From Acidobacteria bacterium UBA7540 (GTDB lineage Bacteria; Acidobacteriota; Terriglobia; UBA7540): 46,944 nucleotides of DNA. Shown in pieces: positions 31,869-40,550 of the stretch (positions within the stretch are counted from its first letter, which is position 1; each line of letters opens with the position of its first letter). The notes under the pieces were generated by a model. That model searched no databases. It worked only from the letters and a program-made list of their open reading frames with translations, and was not told where the DNA came from. The stretch is from the NCBI GenBank assembly GCA_002478145.1, contig DLMI01000099.1, positions 4,964-51,907 of the forward strand, in the 5' to 3' direction. Made by a program: the position numbers and the translations under genes.

Positions 31869-33848
31869 ATGATCCAACTATCTTCGGCCGGAAAGCGTTT
31901 CGGCCCCAAGTTGCTGTTTGAAGATCTCGATTGGCTCATCACGCCGCGCGATCGCGTGGGCCTGGTGGGTGCGAACGGCACGGGTAAGACCACCTTGCTC
32001 AAGGTGCTGGCGCGCCTCGAGCCGCTCGATTACGGCGAAATCACCTTCGCCAAGGGAATCACCTCCAGTTACCTGCCGCAGGACGGTCTGACACTTTCGG
32101 GACGCACCGTGCTCGCCGAGTGCATGTCGGTGTTCGGTGATCTGCTCGCGATGGAGCAGGAGATGGAGCGTCTCATGGGGAAGATTGCCGAGCTGGACCC
32201 CGAAGGCGACGAGTACCAGCGGGTGAGCGAGCGCTTTCATGCCCTCGACACCGAGTTCCGGCACCGCGACGGGTATTCGCTCGAGGCACAGGCCGGGATG
32301 GTGCTGGCCGGTCTGGGATTCCCGCAATCCGATTGGCACCGCCGCACGGAGGAATTCTCGGGCGGCTGGCAGATGCGGATTGCCTTGGCCAAGCTGTTGC
32401 TGGAAAAGCCCAACTTGCTGCTGCTCGACGAGCCCACCAATCACCTCGACCTCGAAGCCCGCAACTGGCTGGAAGAGTACCTGAACGATTATCCGCACGC
32501 ATACCTGCTGATCTCGCACGACCGCTTTTTCCTCGACGTCACCGTCGATAAGATGGCCGAGATCTGGAACCAGCGCGTCCACTTTTACAGCGGCAATTAC
32601 GAGAAGTACCTGGGGGAGAAGACCGCGCGGCGAACCCAGATCGAAGCGGCTTACAAGAACCAGCAGGAGCGTATCCAGCAGCTCGAAGTGTTCATCAACC
32701 GCTTCCGCTACACGGCCACCAAGGCCAAGCAGGTGCAGAGCCGCATCAAGGAACTCGACCGCATGCAGCGCATCGAGATCCCGCTCGAAGAGAAGGCCAT
32801 CCACTTCAGCTTCCCCCAGCCCAAGCCCAGCGGCCGGACGGTGGCGGAGTTCAAGCAGGTGGCCAAGAGCTACGGCGCCAAGCGGGTGTTCCGCGAGGTG
32901 AGCTTCACCCTACAGCGAGGCGAGCGCGTGGCCCTGGTGGGCGTGAACGGAGCGGGGAAATCAACCCTGCTCAAGCTGCTGGCCGGTATCGAGCCGCTGA
33001 GCGAGGGAGAGTATAAGCGAGGCCACCAGGTGGAGGTGGATTATTTCGCCCAGGACCAGTACAAGGCGCTGGATGCGGACGCGCGTCTGCTCGACGACCT
33101 GACGCGCGCCGCCCCCATGTCGCTCAGCACCCAGACGGAGCTGCGCAGTCTCCTGGGCTGCTTCCTGTTCAGCGCCGATGATGTCTTCAAGCGCATCGGC
33201 GTACTTTCGGGCGGCGAGCGCAATCGCTACGCGCTGGCGCGAATGCTGCTGCGCCCCTCAAATTTCCTGCTCCTCGACGAACCTACCAACCACCTCGACC
33301 TGCGCGCCAAGGACGTGCTGCTGGAAGCGTTGGCGGAGTACACCGGCACGGTAGTGTTCGTCTCCCACGACCGCTACTTCATCGACAAGCTGGCCACGCG
33401 GGTGTTCGAGATTGGCGGCGGCGAAGTGAATGCCTTCCCAGGCAACTACGAGGATTACTTGTGGCGTAAGCAGGGGAAGGAAATCGATCTCACCCTGCCA
33501 GGGCTGCCGGATCTCGTTGCAGAGCGTGCGCTTGCGCGCCAAGGACACGACACCGGCCCGCACCCAACGGCGCCGGCAACTCCCTCCTCCGTTAAAGCGA
33601 AGCGGCTCAATCCCATTCGCCTGCAGCAGATGAAGGATCGCTGCCGCGAGATCGAAGAGCAGGTGGCGCGCCTGGAGGCCGAGATCGAAGGCTATGCCCA
33701 GGAACTGACGCATTTCAGGAGCGCGGCGGATTCCGTGCGGCTTGCCAAGTTGATCGAGCAGGGACGCCAAGAGATCGCCCGGGTGATGCGCGAGTGGGAA
33801 GATACGGCGAAGGTGGTCGAGGAGCAGGAAGCGGACGTGCGGGAATAG
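31869..33848 (+). CDS. ABC-F family ATPase (Uup/EttA-like)
   Basis: The 659-residue soluble protein has two ABC cassettes and no membrane part. The first has Walker A GANGTGKTT, signature EFSGGWQMRIALAKLLL and LLLLDEPTNHLD. The second has Walker A GVNGAGKST, signature LSGGERNRYALARMLL and LLLDEPTNHLD. The linker between them (EKTARRTQIEAAYKNQQERI onward) is the helical P-site tRNA interaction motif of ABC-F proteins. The C-terminal part (LNPIRLQQMKDRCREIEEQVARLEAEIEG) is a coiled coil, as in Uup and YdiF. These proteins act on stalled ribosomes, and some protect against antibiotics. Which role applies here is not visible. The gene stands alone. Confidence 0.93.
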   Translation: MIQLSSAGKRFGPKLLFEDLDWLITPRDRVGLVGANGTGKTTLLKVLARLEPLDYGEITFAKGITSSYLPQDGLTLSGRTVLAECMSVFGDLLAMEQEMERLMGKIAELDPEGDEYQRVSERFHALDTEFRHRDGYSLEAQAGMVLAGLGFPQSDWHRRTEEFSGGWQMRIALAKLLLEKPNLLLLDEPTNHLDLEARNWLEEYLNDYPHAYLLISHDRFFLDVTVDKMAEIWNQRVHFYSGNYEKYLGEKTARRTQIEAAYKNQQERIQQLEVFINRFRYTATKAKQVQSRIKELDRMQRIEIPLEEKAIHFSFPQPKPSGRTVAEFKQVAKSYGAKRVFREVSFTLQRGERVALVGVNGAGKSTLLKLLAGIEPLSEGEYKRGHQVEVDYFAQDQYKALDADARLLDDLTRAAPMSLSTQTELRSLLGCFLFSADDVFKRIGVLSGGERNRYALARMLLRPSNFLLLDEPTNHLDLRAKDVLLEALAEYTGTVVFVSHDRYFIDKLATRVFEIGGGEVNAFPGNYEDYLWRKQGKEIDLTLPGLPDLVAERALARQGHDTGPHPTAPATPSSVKAKRLNPIRLQQMKDRCREIEEQVARLEAEIEGYAQELTHFRSAADSVRLAKLIEQGRQEIARVMREWEDTAKVVEEQEADVRE

Positions 33849-34300
33849 TCACACACCGCGGCCCTTGGCCGCAACCAAAAGCAGATTCTTCGCTCCGCTC
33901 TCCAGAAACTCGATGACTTACTCGTTTTGTTTAGACAAGTTAGCTTCGTGGAACGCCTGGCGTCTTTTCGTGCCTTGGGGCACCTCGAACGCCCCTTGAG
34001 CCCGTCGTTCAGTCGCCGCATCGCGAGTGCCGCGAAGCGGCATACCGTGAGTAGCCGTAGGTGAAACCTACGGAAAGGGAAGCCGCGAGATCGTTCCGGC
34101 CCTGGAGGGGCCGAACCTTCGTAGGGTCAACCCCGTCGGGGTTGGGCGGTCGGGGGGCTTTGCTATCCGCAGGTTGAAACCTGCGGCTACTCACGGTTGC
34201 CCCCTGCCGGGGCCTGCCACGGTGCCATCAATCCTCCCTTTCAGCACCTCCGTTTATTCTTGTCCTCGCCCGCTACCGTTTAACCGTCGAGTCGAAAAAG
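33849..34300. repeat. REP-like composite with inverted termini (34044-34197)
   Basis: Within this gene-free gap, accgtgagtagccgtaggt (34044-34062) and acctgcggctactcacggt (34179-34197) are imperfect inverse ends. They enclose gtaggtgaaacctac, ggccctggaggggcc, aaccccgtcggggtt and gcaggttgaaacctgc stems. The hairpins are of the same general type as at 29745-29975, but the ends are different. No reading frame is supported. The remainder, 33849-34040, is featureless. Confidence 0.6.
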
Positions 34301-34305
34301 TCCTC

Positions 34306-34341
34306 TTGACAAGAATAGAATGATACGTCATTCTATTCTTG
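34306..34341 (+). promoter_or_regulatory. Perfect 32-bp palindrome overlapping a promoter; likely TetR operator
   Basis: Arms caagaatagaatga (34310-34323) and tcattctattcttg (34328-34341) are exact inverse copies around tacg. The left arm overlaps a -35 TTGACA (34306-34311). A -10 such as CATTCT (34329-34334, 17 bases away) lies in the right arm. It stands 58 bases before the TetR gene, so the regulator probably represses itself and the downstream membrane protein gene from here. Confidence 0.75.
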
Positions 34342-34399
34342 CTCCGGGGAGTCAGTGCCTTCAAGATCTCCTTGGATGCGAGCTTAAGGGAGGCTCGGG

Positions 34400-35035
34400 A
34401 TGGTCTATCGCACGACTCGGAAAATGGTTGAGCGAAAAGAAGCCCGACGCAAGAAGTTGCTGAGTGTGGCAATACGCACCTTCGGGCGGAAGGGATATCA
34501 CGCCACCACGGTGCCGATGATCGTTCGGGCGGCGGACAGTTCCATCGGCAGCTTCTATTTCTATTTTCGGAATAAGGAAGACATCTTTGCGGCGGCGATG
34601 GAAGCCCTGGGCGAGCGAATCTCTTCGGCGCTCAACCAAGCCATTCGAGCCGCCGGCCCCGACGTGCTTGCGCAGATGAGAGCGGCGGTGAAAGCGCTGG
34701 TGCGGTTTTTGGCGGAAAACCCGCAAGCGGCGCGGATTTTGATTGTCGAATCTTCCGGGCTTGGCAAGCACCTGGAAGCGGTGCGGCGGCAGGTTATCGA
34801 AAGCCATACGAGGGGTGTGGAACGGGCGCTGCGCGCGCTGGCAAATCGACTGCCTCCGCTGGACGCTGCCGTAGTGGCAAGTTGCTGGGCCGGCGCGGTC
34901 TACGAAGCCGTATACCGCTGGCTGGGCCGAGCTCCGGAAGAGCGTCCCCCGGCGGAACATCTCGCCGAAGCCATTGCGGGATTCAACTTGCGAGGAATCG
35001 GCGCCCCCGTAAAACAAAAGAAAACGAAGGGATAA
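34400..35035 (+). CDS. TetR/AcrR family transcriptional regulator
   Basis: The 211-residue repressor has the N-terminal helix-turn-helix at about residues 14-60: RRKKLLSVAIRTFGRKGYHATTVPMIVRAADSSIGSFYFYFRNKEDIFAAAMEAL, with the SIGSFYFYF recognition helix region. The C-terminal domain is helical and would bind a ligand and dimerise. A perfect 32-bp palindrome at its promoter is a likely operator. The gene downstream starts 4 bases after its stop and encodes a small membrane protein, which is the obvious regulated partner. The ligand is unknown. Confidence 0.93.
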   Translation: MVYRTTRKMVERKEARRKKLLSVAIRTFGRKGYHATTVPMIVRAADSSIGSFYFYFRNKEDIFAAAMEALGERISSALNQAIRAAGPDVLAQMRAAVKALVRFLAENPQAARILIVESSGLGKHLEAVRRQVIESHTRGVERALRALANRLPPLDAAVVASCWAGAVYEAVYRWLGRAPEERPPAEHLAEAIAGFNLRGIGAPVKQKKTKG

Positions 35036-35039
35036 GCCC

Positions 35040-35504
35040 ATGACAATTCCACAGCATATCCTGATGGTGATCGGATTGGCCGCGATCCCCCATGCCCAAC
35101 TCTTCTGGGCCTGGATTTCGCTCTGCCTGGCGCTGGCTCTGCACGTCATCGACGAAGCCAGCACCGGGTTCCTCTCGGTCTACAACCCCACCATGATGGC
35201 TCTGCGCCAAAGATGGCCTTGGCTTCCATTTCCGGTTTTCACGTTCGGTGTTTGGCTGGCTGGTTTAGTGGTGGCAGTTGTCCTGCTCCTCTGCGTCTCC
35301 GTCTTTGTGTTGCACGGCGGTCGCTGGGTGCGGCCCATCGGTTACGTCTTCGCCTTCATCATGTTCGGGAACGGCTTGGTCCATATCGTGGGAACAATTT
35401 TGGGCCGCACAGTCGCGTCCGTTCGTTTTCCCCGGCCGATGCCCGGATTCTATTCATCTCCTTTTCTGCTGTTGGCGTCCCTCTACCTGCTCTACGAGCT
35501 ATGA
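35040..35504 (+). CDS. Small polytopic membrane protein (HXXEE-like)
   Basis: The 154-residue protein has four hydrophobic segments: about residues 5-40, 66-92, 100-122 and 138-152. Charged or polar residues in the membrane-border segments, LALHVIDEASTGF (His-x2-Asp-Glu) and FGNGLVHIVGTILG, recall the HXXEE family of small membrane proteins, which are often paired with TetR regulators. This likeness is by pattern only. It directly follows the TetR gene and should be controlled by the palindrome at 34310. Function is unknown. Confidence 0.75.
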   Translation: MTIPQHILMVIGLAAIPHAQLFWAWISLCLALALHVIDEASTGFLSVYNPTMMALRQRWPWLPFPVFTFGVWLAGLVVAVVLLLCVSVFVLHGGRWVRPIGYVFAFIMFGNGLVHIVGTILGRTVASVRFPRPMPGFYSSPFLLLASLYLLYEL

Positions 35505-35631
35505 CGCACGCGGCAAAAGGTACAGACGAAGCCACAGAGCCAAGAGGGTGACTGGAAGAAGGATCTCGCCCGTTCTGGGCCGCTGATTCTTGGCTTCGAG
35601 ATCTTCCCGGTGAAACTATTGCAAGCGCACA

Positions 35632-35769
35632 ATGACGAGCCTGCTAAGCGACATTCGTTACCGCCTCCGCGTGCTTTCCAAGAACCCCGGCTTCACGGCT
35701 GTGGCCGTCGTTTCAGAGATTGCCCCGAAAGTTCACTTTCCCCTTGCACTTCGACAAGGGAAGGTGTAG
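35632..35769 (+). pseudogene. Truncated N-terminus of an ADOP permease
   Basis: The frame reads MTSLLSDIRYRLRVLSKNPG and FTAVAVVS before leaving the family pattern and stopping at 35767. The first part is the start of an acidobacterial MacB/FtsX-type permease; compare DVRYGLRMLAKNPAFTAVAVLTLALGIGAN in the intact gene downstream. After about 26 residues the sequence changes abruptly into what looks like the promoter region of the padR gene. It is probably a leftover of a lost or deleted permease copy, with the padR-permease pair inserted or joined at this point. A short translated leader is the less likely alternative. Confidence 0.65.
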
Positions 35770-35800
35770 GGTTGCCATGTAGAAGCAGAAGGGGAGGGAC

Positions 35801-36133
35801 ATGAGTAACGAACGGATCGATCTGCCGCAGGGGACGCTGGACCTGCTGATCCTTAAGACGGCGGCCTTGGAGCCACAGCACGGCTGGGCGATATCCGAGC
35901 GCATCCAGCAGATTTCGAGCGAGGTGCTGCGCATTCAGCAAGGGTCGCTGTACCCGGCTTTGCACCGCCTGGAGCGGCGCGGCTGGATTAAGGCAAAGTG
36001 GGGAGCGTCCGAGAACAACCGCCGCGCCAAGTACTATGAGCTCACGAAAAGCGGGCGCAAACAGCTCGAAGCGGAAGAGACCGCCTGGCGGAAACTGATC
36101 GCCGCGGTCGGGCAAGTGCTGGAAACGGCGTAG
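35801..36133 (+). CDS. PadR family transcriptional regulator
   Basis: This 110-residue winged-helix regulator begins LPQGTLDLLILKTAALEPQHGWAISERIQQ. The recognition helix region and wing follow: VLRIQQGSLYPALHRLERRGWIKAKWG, then ASENNRRAKYYELTKSGRKQL. This is the compact PadR form that stands before ADOP permeases in Acidobacteriota. It starts after GGGAGGGAC and ends 9 bases before the permease ATG. A possible promoter TTGCAC (35744-35749) with TAGGGT 17 bases later lies upstream. It probably controls the permease in response to an unknown compound. Confidence 0.94.
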   Translation: MSNERIDLPQGTLDLLILKTAALEPQHGWAISERIQQISSEVLRIQQGSLYPALHRLERRGWIKAKWGASENNRRAKYYELTKSGRKQLEAEETAWRKLIAAVGQVLETA

Positions 36134-36142
36134 GGGTGCATC

Positions 36143-38878
36143 ATGCTCAGCGACCTTCTGTATCGTTTGCGGGCTTTGTTTAGGCGCAAGTCAATGGAAG
36201 CGGAATTGGATGAAGAACTGCGCGCTCACGTCGCGCGTCAAGTCGAAAAATATATCCAATCGGGGCTGACGCGTGAGGAAGCCGCGCGGCGCGCGCGCCT
36301 GGAATTCGGCGGTCTCGAGCAGGTGAAAGAGGAATGTCGCGACGCGCGCGGCGTGAACTTCATCCAAACTCTCGTCCAGGACGTGCGTTACGGCTTGCGG
36401 ATGCTGGCCAAGAACCCTGCCTTCACCGCCGTGGCTGTTCTGACTTTGGCGCTGGGCATTGGCGCCAACACCGCCATCTTCACCCTGGTCAACGCGGTGA
36501 TGCTCAAGTCGCTGCCGGTAGCGAATCCGCAGGAGCTCTATCGCGTCGGCAACGACGACAATTGCTGCGTGATCGGCGGATTTCAGGGTAACTGGGGGAT
36601 TTACTCTTACTCCCTTTACCAGCAGTTTCGCGACCACACCCCCGAATTCAGCCAGATGGCCGCCTTCCAGGGCGGACTGGGAGACTTGAGCGTCCGTCGC
36701 GGCGGCGCCTCCCGACCGGCGGAAGCGTATGCGGGCGAGTTCGTGTCCGGAAATTACTTCACCATGTTCGGCGTCTCAGCCTCCGCCGGACGCCTTATCG
36801 CGCCCGCTGACGACAGGCCCGGCGCTCCACCTGTGGCCGTGATGAGCTACCGCGCCTGGCAGCAACACTTCGGATTTGACCCCTCCGTGATCGGCGCAAC
36901 TTTTATTATCAATACTATGCCCTTCACCGTGGCCGGTATCGCGCCGCCCGGCTTCTTCGGAGATACGCTGCGGTCCGACCCACCGGATTTCTGGCTTTCA
37001 CTCTCCACCGAACCGGCTCTGAACGGCCAATATTCCGTTTTGAACCACGCCGACATGCACTGGCTCTACATCATCGGCCGGCTGAAACCCGGCGCGCAAC
37101 CGGCAAGCGTGCAATCCGAATTAACGGCTGAGGTGCAACATTGGCAAGGCGCCCAACCGGACCTTACGGCCCAAAACCGCTCGGAACTCGGCAAGCAGCA
37201 CATTGTCCTTGCGCCCGCCGGGGGCGGTGTGGCCCGCCGCCTCCAAACCGATTCCGCCACGGGTCTTCGCCTGCTCATGGCCATCTCCGGCCTGGTGCTG
37301 CTGATTGCCTGCGCCAACATCGCCAATTTGATGCTGGCGCGCGGCGCGGCGCGCCGCACTGAAACCGCGATCCGAACCGCGCTGGGCGCGCCTCGCAGAC
37401 GCTTGATCCGGCAGATGCTCACGGAAAGCATCTTGCTCGCGGTGCTGGGCGGAGCCGCCGGGCTGCTCGTCGCCTGGAGCGGAGCGCGCGCGATCCTCCA
37501 GATCGCCTTCCGCGGCGCGAGCTATGTTCCGATCAGTCCCAATCCCTCCTTGCCCGTCCTCGGCTTCGCCTTTGCCGTGTCCCTCGTGACCGGCATTATC
37601 TTCGGCGTGGCCCCCGCCTGGGTCGCCTCGCGTTGCGACCCCGCCGAGGCCCTCCGGGGCGCCGGCCGCTCCACCCATGACCGCTCCTCCCTGCCGCGCA
37701 AGTCTTTGGTGGTGCTCCAAGTTGCCCTTTCGGAGGTGCTGCTCATCGGGGCCGGCTTGCTCACTCAAACTCTTCGCAACCTCGAGAACCAAAAGTTTGG
37801 TTTTGAAACCCAGGGCCGCATCATCGCCAGGGTGGATCCGACTCTCGCCGGATACAAGCCTGAGCAGCTCCACGCCCTCTACCAGCAGCTCCGGCAGCGC
37901 CTCACGCAGATACCCGGCGTGCTGAGCGCCGCCTACTCGCTCTATAGTCCGATGCAAGACGAAAACTGGTCCACTGACATTCCCATCGAAGGCCGCCCGT
38001 TCGATGAATGGGATAATGCCTCGTTTGACCGCGTCAGCCCGCGCTATTTCGAAACCATCGGCACCCGCCTGATGCGTGGCCGCGTGATTACCGAAGAGGA
38101 CACTCCGGCTTCGCCCCAAGTCGCCGTAATCAATCAAACCTTCGCCCGCAAATACTTACCCAATCAAGACCCCATCGGAAAACACCTTGGCTTCCTAAAG
38201 CCAAGTGAGTTTGAGATCGTTGGCGTTGTCGAAGACGCGAAATATATGGATGCGCGCGGGCCTGCATATCCCACTTTCTTCCTGCCGTTCCTACAGAAGG
38301 CGAAAGATCCTAAGCTGTATTGGCTGGAGCGCTCCCAGTACATGGGCGATATCGAGCTGCGCGTGGCCGGAAGGCCGGAGAATTTGAACGCAGAAGTGCG
38401 ACGAACGCTCGCCGACATTGATCCCAACCTCACCGTCCTCGACATGAAGAGTTTGAGCGAGCAGGTCGCCCAAAATTTCAATCAGGAGCGGCTGGTGGCG
38501 CGGCTCACCGAACTTTTTGGCGCGCTCGCCCTCGTCCTCGCCTGCGTCGGACTTTACGGTGTTACCGCCTATTCCGTCGCGCGCCGAACGAACGAGATCG
38601 GCATCCGCATGGCCCTCGGGGCTGACCGCAAGAGCGTTCTCGCGCTGGTGCTGCGCGGGGCGCTTGGATTGATTGTCCTGGGTCTGGCGATCGGCATTCC
38701 GGCTGCCCTTGCCGGCGGGCGTGTGCTGGCAAGCCTGCTTTATGGGGTTAAAGCGTGGGACCTGCTGACTCTGGGCTTGGGGGCGGTTGCTCTCGCCATC
38801 TGCGCGCTCGTCGCCGCCTTCGTTCCCGCGCGGCGTGGGACGAAAGTGGACCCCATCATTGCGCTGCGATATGAATGA
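36143..38878 (+). CDS. ADOP-type ABC transporter permease (MacB/FtsX-like)
   Basis: The 911-residue protein is an 'acidobacterial duplicated orphan permease'. A cytoplasmic N-terminal extension (residues about 1-75; EAELDEELRAHVARQVEKYI, REEAARRARLEFGGLEQVKEECRD) precedes the first helix (MLAKNPAFTAVAVLTLALGIGANTAIFTLVNAVML). A large MacB periplasmic core domain follows, then an FtsX helix triple near residues 370-500, a second periplasmic domain, and a final FtsX triple near 785-900. The C-terminus ends VDPIIALRYE, as is standard. No ATPase gene accompanies it, as usual for this family. It is linked to export or envelope mechanotransmission. It forms an operon with padR. Confidence 0.94.
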   Translation: MLSDLLYRLRALFRRKSMEAELDEELRAHVARQVEKYIQSGLTREEAARRARLEFGGLEQVKEECRDARGVNFIQTLVQDVRYGLRMLAKNPAFTAVAVLTLALGIGANTAIFTLVNAVMLKSLPVANPQELYRVGNDDNCCVIGGFQGNWGIYSYSLYQQFRDHTPEFSQMAAFQGGLGDLSVRRGGASRPAEAYAGEFVSGNYFTMFGVSASAGRLIAPADDRPGAPPVAVMSYRAWQQHFGFDPSVIGATFIINTMPFTVAGIAPPGFFGDTLRSDPPDFWLSLSTEPALNGQYSVLNHADMHWLYIIGRLKPGAQPASVQSELTAEVQHWQGAQPDLTAQNRSELGKQHIVLAPAGGGVARRLQTDSATGLRLLMAISGLVLLIACANIANLMLARGAARRTETAIRTALGAPRRRLIRQMLTESILLAVLGGAAGLLVAWSGARAILQIAFRGASYVPISPNPSLPVLGFAFAVSLVTGIIFGVAPAWVASRCDPAEALRGAGRSTHDRSSLPRKSLVVLQVALSEVLLIGAGLLTQTLRNLENQKFGFETQGRIIARVDPTLAGYKPEQLHALYQQLRQRLTQIPGVLSAAYSLYSPMQDENWSTDIPIEGRPFDEWDNASFDRVSPRYFETIGTRLMRGRVITEEDTPASPQVAVINQTFARKYLPNQDPIGKHLGFLKPSEFEIVGVVEDAKYMDARGPAYPTFFLPFLQKAKDPKLYWLERSQYMGDIELRVAGRPENLNAEVRRTLADIDPNLTVLDMKSLSEQVAQNFNQERLVARLTELFGALALVLACVGLYGVTAYSVARRTNEIGIRMALGADRKSVLALVLRGALGLIVLGLAIGIPAALAGGRVLASLLYGVKAWDLLTLGLGAVALAICALVAAFVPARRGTKVDPIIALRYE

Positions 38879-38914
38879 GACAAGGCGCTTGTGGAGGCAC
38901 AGGGGTGGCCTCTT

Positions 38915-39328
38915 TCATTTGGGTGTGGCTCGACGCTTCTTAGTCGCCCGTTTTACAAGCTTCTTCAGCCTGCGCTTCGCGCCCATCGCCTTCGGTCGTG
39001 CGTGTCGCGGCTGATAGATGCCGAGCTTCCCGCCACCCGGCAGCGTAACGCGCGTGAGCAACCCCCACACCTGGTTCTGTAGCGGGTCGCAAGGAATGCT
39101 ACGTTTCTTCATCTCCCCGATCAGTGCTTCCACGTCGTCACACATCAGGTAGAACTCGTGCACGTCATTCTTGCTGGACGGATGCAGCGCAACTTCCGCC
39201 GGCGGCAATGCGAAGATCAGCCATCCGCCGCCGAGATCGACGTGCGGCAGCTTGAGCACGTCACGCAGGAAAGCGCGGTCGAGCTCCGGACTCTTGCTGT
39301 AGATGATCGAATGCGCGCCGATGATCAT
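38915..39328 (-). CDS. VOC superfamily (glyoxalase/bleomycin-resistance-like) protein
   Basis: The 137-residue protein consists of one vicinal-oxygen-chelate domain: IIGAHSIIYSKSPELDRAFLRDVLKLPHVDLGGGWLIFAL, then HEFYLMCDDVEALIGEMKKRSIPC and VTLPGGGKLGIYQPRH. Candidate metal ligands are His5, His near residue 58 and a late Glu/Tyr position. The C-terminus has a Lys/Arg-rich tail of about 25 residues (KAMGAKRRLKKLVKRATKKR), unusual for the family and suggesting nucleic acid or membrane contact. AAAGGAGGA precedes the ATG. The substrate is unknown. It converges with the permease gene. Confidence 0.88.
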   Translation of the reverse strand: MIIGAHSIIYSKSPELDRAFLRDVLKLPHVDLGGGWLIFALPPAEVALHPSSKNDVHEFYLMCDDVEALIGEMKKRSIPCDPLQNQVWGLLTRVTLPGGGKLGIYQPRHARPKAMGAKRRLKKLVKRATKKRRATPK

Positions 39329-40180
39329 GGCAATCCTCCTTTTCTGTACGCGACAATGCCCCAGCCAAGCCTACCGGCTGTGACTCGGCCTCTTCCTAGG
39401 GAGAATCCCCGCCGTGTGCATCCCCCACCCTGGCGGCGGGAACTGTCCTCAGGCCGGAAGCCTTCCGAGAACTGTTGGCCGCTGGCCGGGTGTGACCATC
39501 CATTGCACGGGCGACCCGAGAAGGCAAGTCCAGCTTGGCAACGGCTTCCTCCACTGTTTCTAGTTTGCTCAATTGAACCCGAATTCGCAAATTGAGGGGC
39601 CCTGTTCCGTTCCCCCACGCTAGATTGAAGTCGCTTCCACCAATCCTGCGCAGCAACAGAAGAGTGCGCCTGACAATTGCTTCACTCTAGGCTCCGAGCC
39701 CCTCCCAACTAACCCCTCACCCGGCCCGCTCCGGCTGGTGAAAGCGCCGACAGCGGGCCACCCTCTCCCCTCGGGAGAGGGCGGTTTTCCTAACTTCAAC
39801 GCGCCCTAGAAATGACAGCCCTCTCCCCGGGGAGAGGGTGCCCGACGGAGGAGGGCGGGTGAGGGGTTTCTCCATTCCATGAAGTTAGGAACGTCGTTCA
39901 ACTCACGAACTCGGGTTGAAGAACCCGAGTGACTTGCATTTGGCCGAATTTCTTGCTTCTCCTCCTTTCGTCGGTGTGAATTTGTAGAGTGGCCAGGCGA
40001 CCGCCCTTCCTATGCCGATCATTTGCCATCCTGCCTGCCAGCGAAAAACTTGTAGCGGCGATTCTCTGTCGCCAGCAAGGGACTTTGTATGCCCGATGTC
40101 AGGCTTTTTCCTGAGTCTCGTCAAAATAGTTATCTACTTGTCACGTAGTCAAAAAATAAGATTTTAGCCAAAAAAAGGTA
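39329..40180. other. Gene-poor region with REP element and hairpin
   Basis: No gene is well supported in 39329-40180. A minus-strand frame at 39396-39656 starts at TTG without a ribosome site and has no family. At 39713-39866 lies a REP-like element with 10-base ends cccctcaccc / gggtgagggg. It contains ccctctcccctcgggagagg and cctctccccggggagagg stems, related to 3040-3115. At 39909-39930 actcgggtt and aacccgagt form a perfect 9-base hairpin with a 4-base loop. From about 40120 the DNA becomes AT-rich. Confidence 0.55.
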
Positions 40181-40209
40181 TTGACAAGCATAATGACTGC
40201 GCATTAAAT
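40181..40209 (+). promoter_or_regulatory. Sigma70-like promoter candidate for the protease operon
   Basis: A perfect -35 TTGACA (40181-40186) and TTAAAT (40204-40209) are 17 bases apart in an AT-rich stretch. They lie about 340 bases before the first gene of the right-hand operon. The intervening 340 bases (40210-40550) carry no recognised gene or riboswitch, so a long 5' leader is likely if the promoter is real. Confidence 0.5.
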
Positions 40210-40550
40210 AGTCGCGTTCAGGTACAACTTGTTCGCTCTTACAACTGATTTGAGTAACGAATAGAGAAGCCCTGCGCCTATTTCACAAGGGCAAGACCCC
40301 CGGTTCATTACACGACGGACTACTGTTCCGGCCCAGGCCGTTTGGCCTGCGCGGGAGCATTGATGTTGAAGGGAATCGCACAACCGAAAGGACCTGCGCC
40401 AGCCACCGTGAGCAGCAAGAGAGAGCATGCAGCCGGGCGGCCTCGCAATCTCGCAGACATCCAGGGGAATGATGTGTGCGTCCTCCCATGGGGAAGACGG
40501 ACACAGGGCGAATGGTTGATTTTACTCTAAGGCTTTGGATGGGCTAAATT

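Noticed and set aside
39396..39656. Minus-strand frame of 86 codons in the repeat-rich gap
   Set aside because: It starts at TTG, has no ribosome site and no family resemblance.
39909..39930. Intrinsic terminator
   Set aside because: The 9-base stem is perfect, but no T-run follows and no gene ends nearby, so it is reported only as a hairpin.
40210..40550. Riboswitch or small gene in the operon leader
   Set aside because: No match to the conserved cores I know (for example cyclic-di-GMP, cobalamin or TPP types), and the short frames there have no ribosome site.
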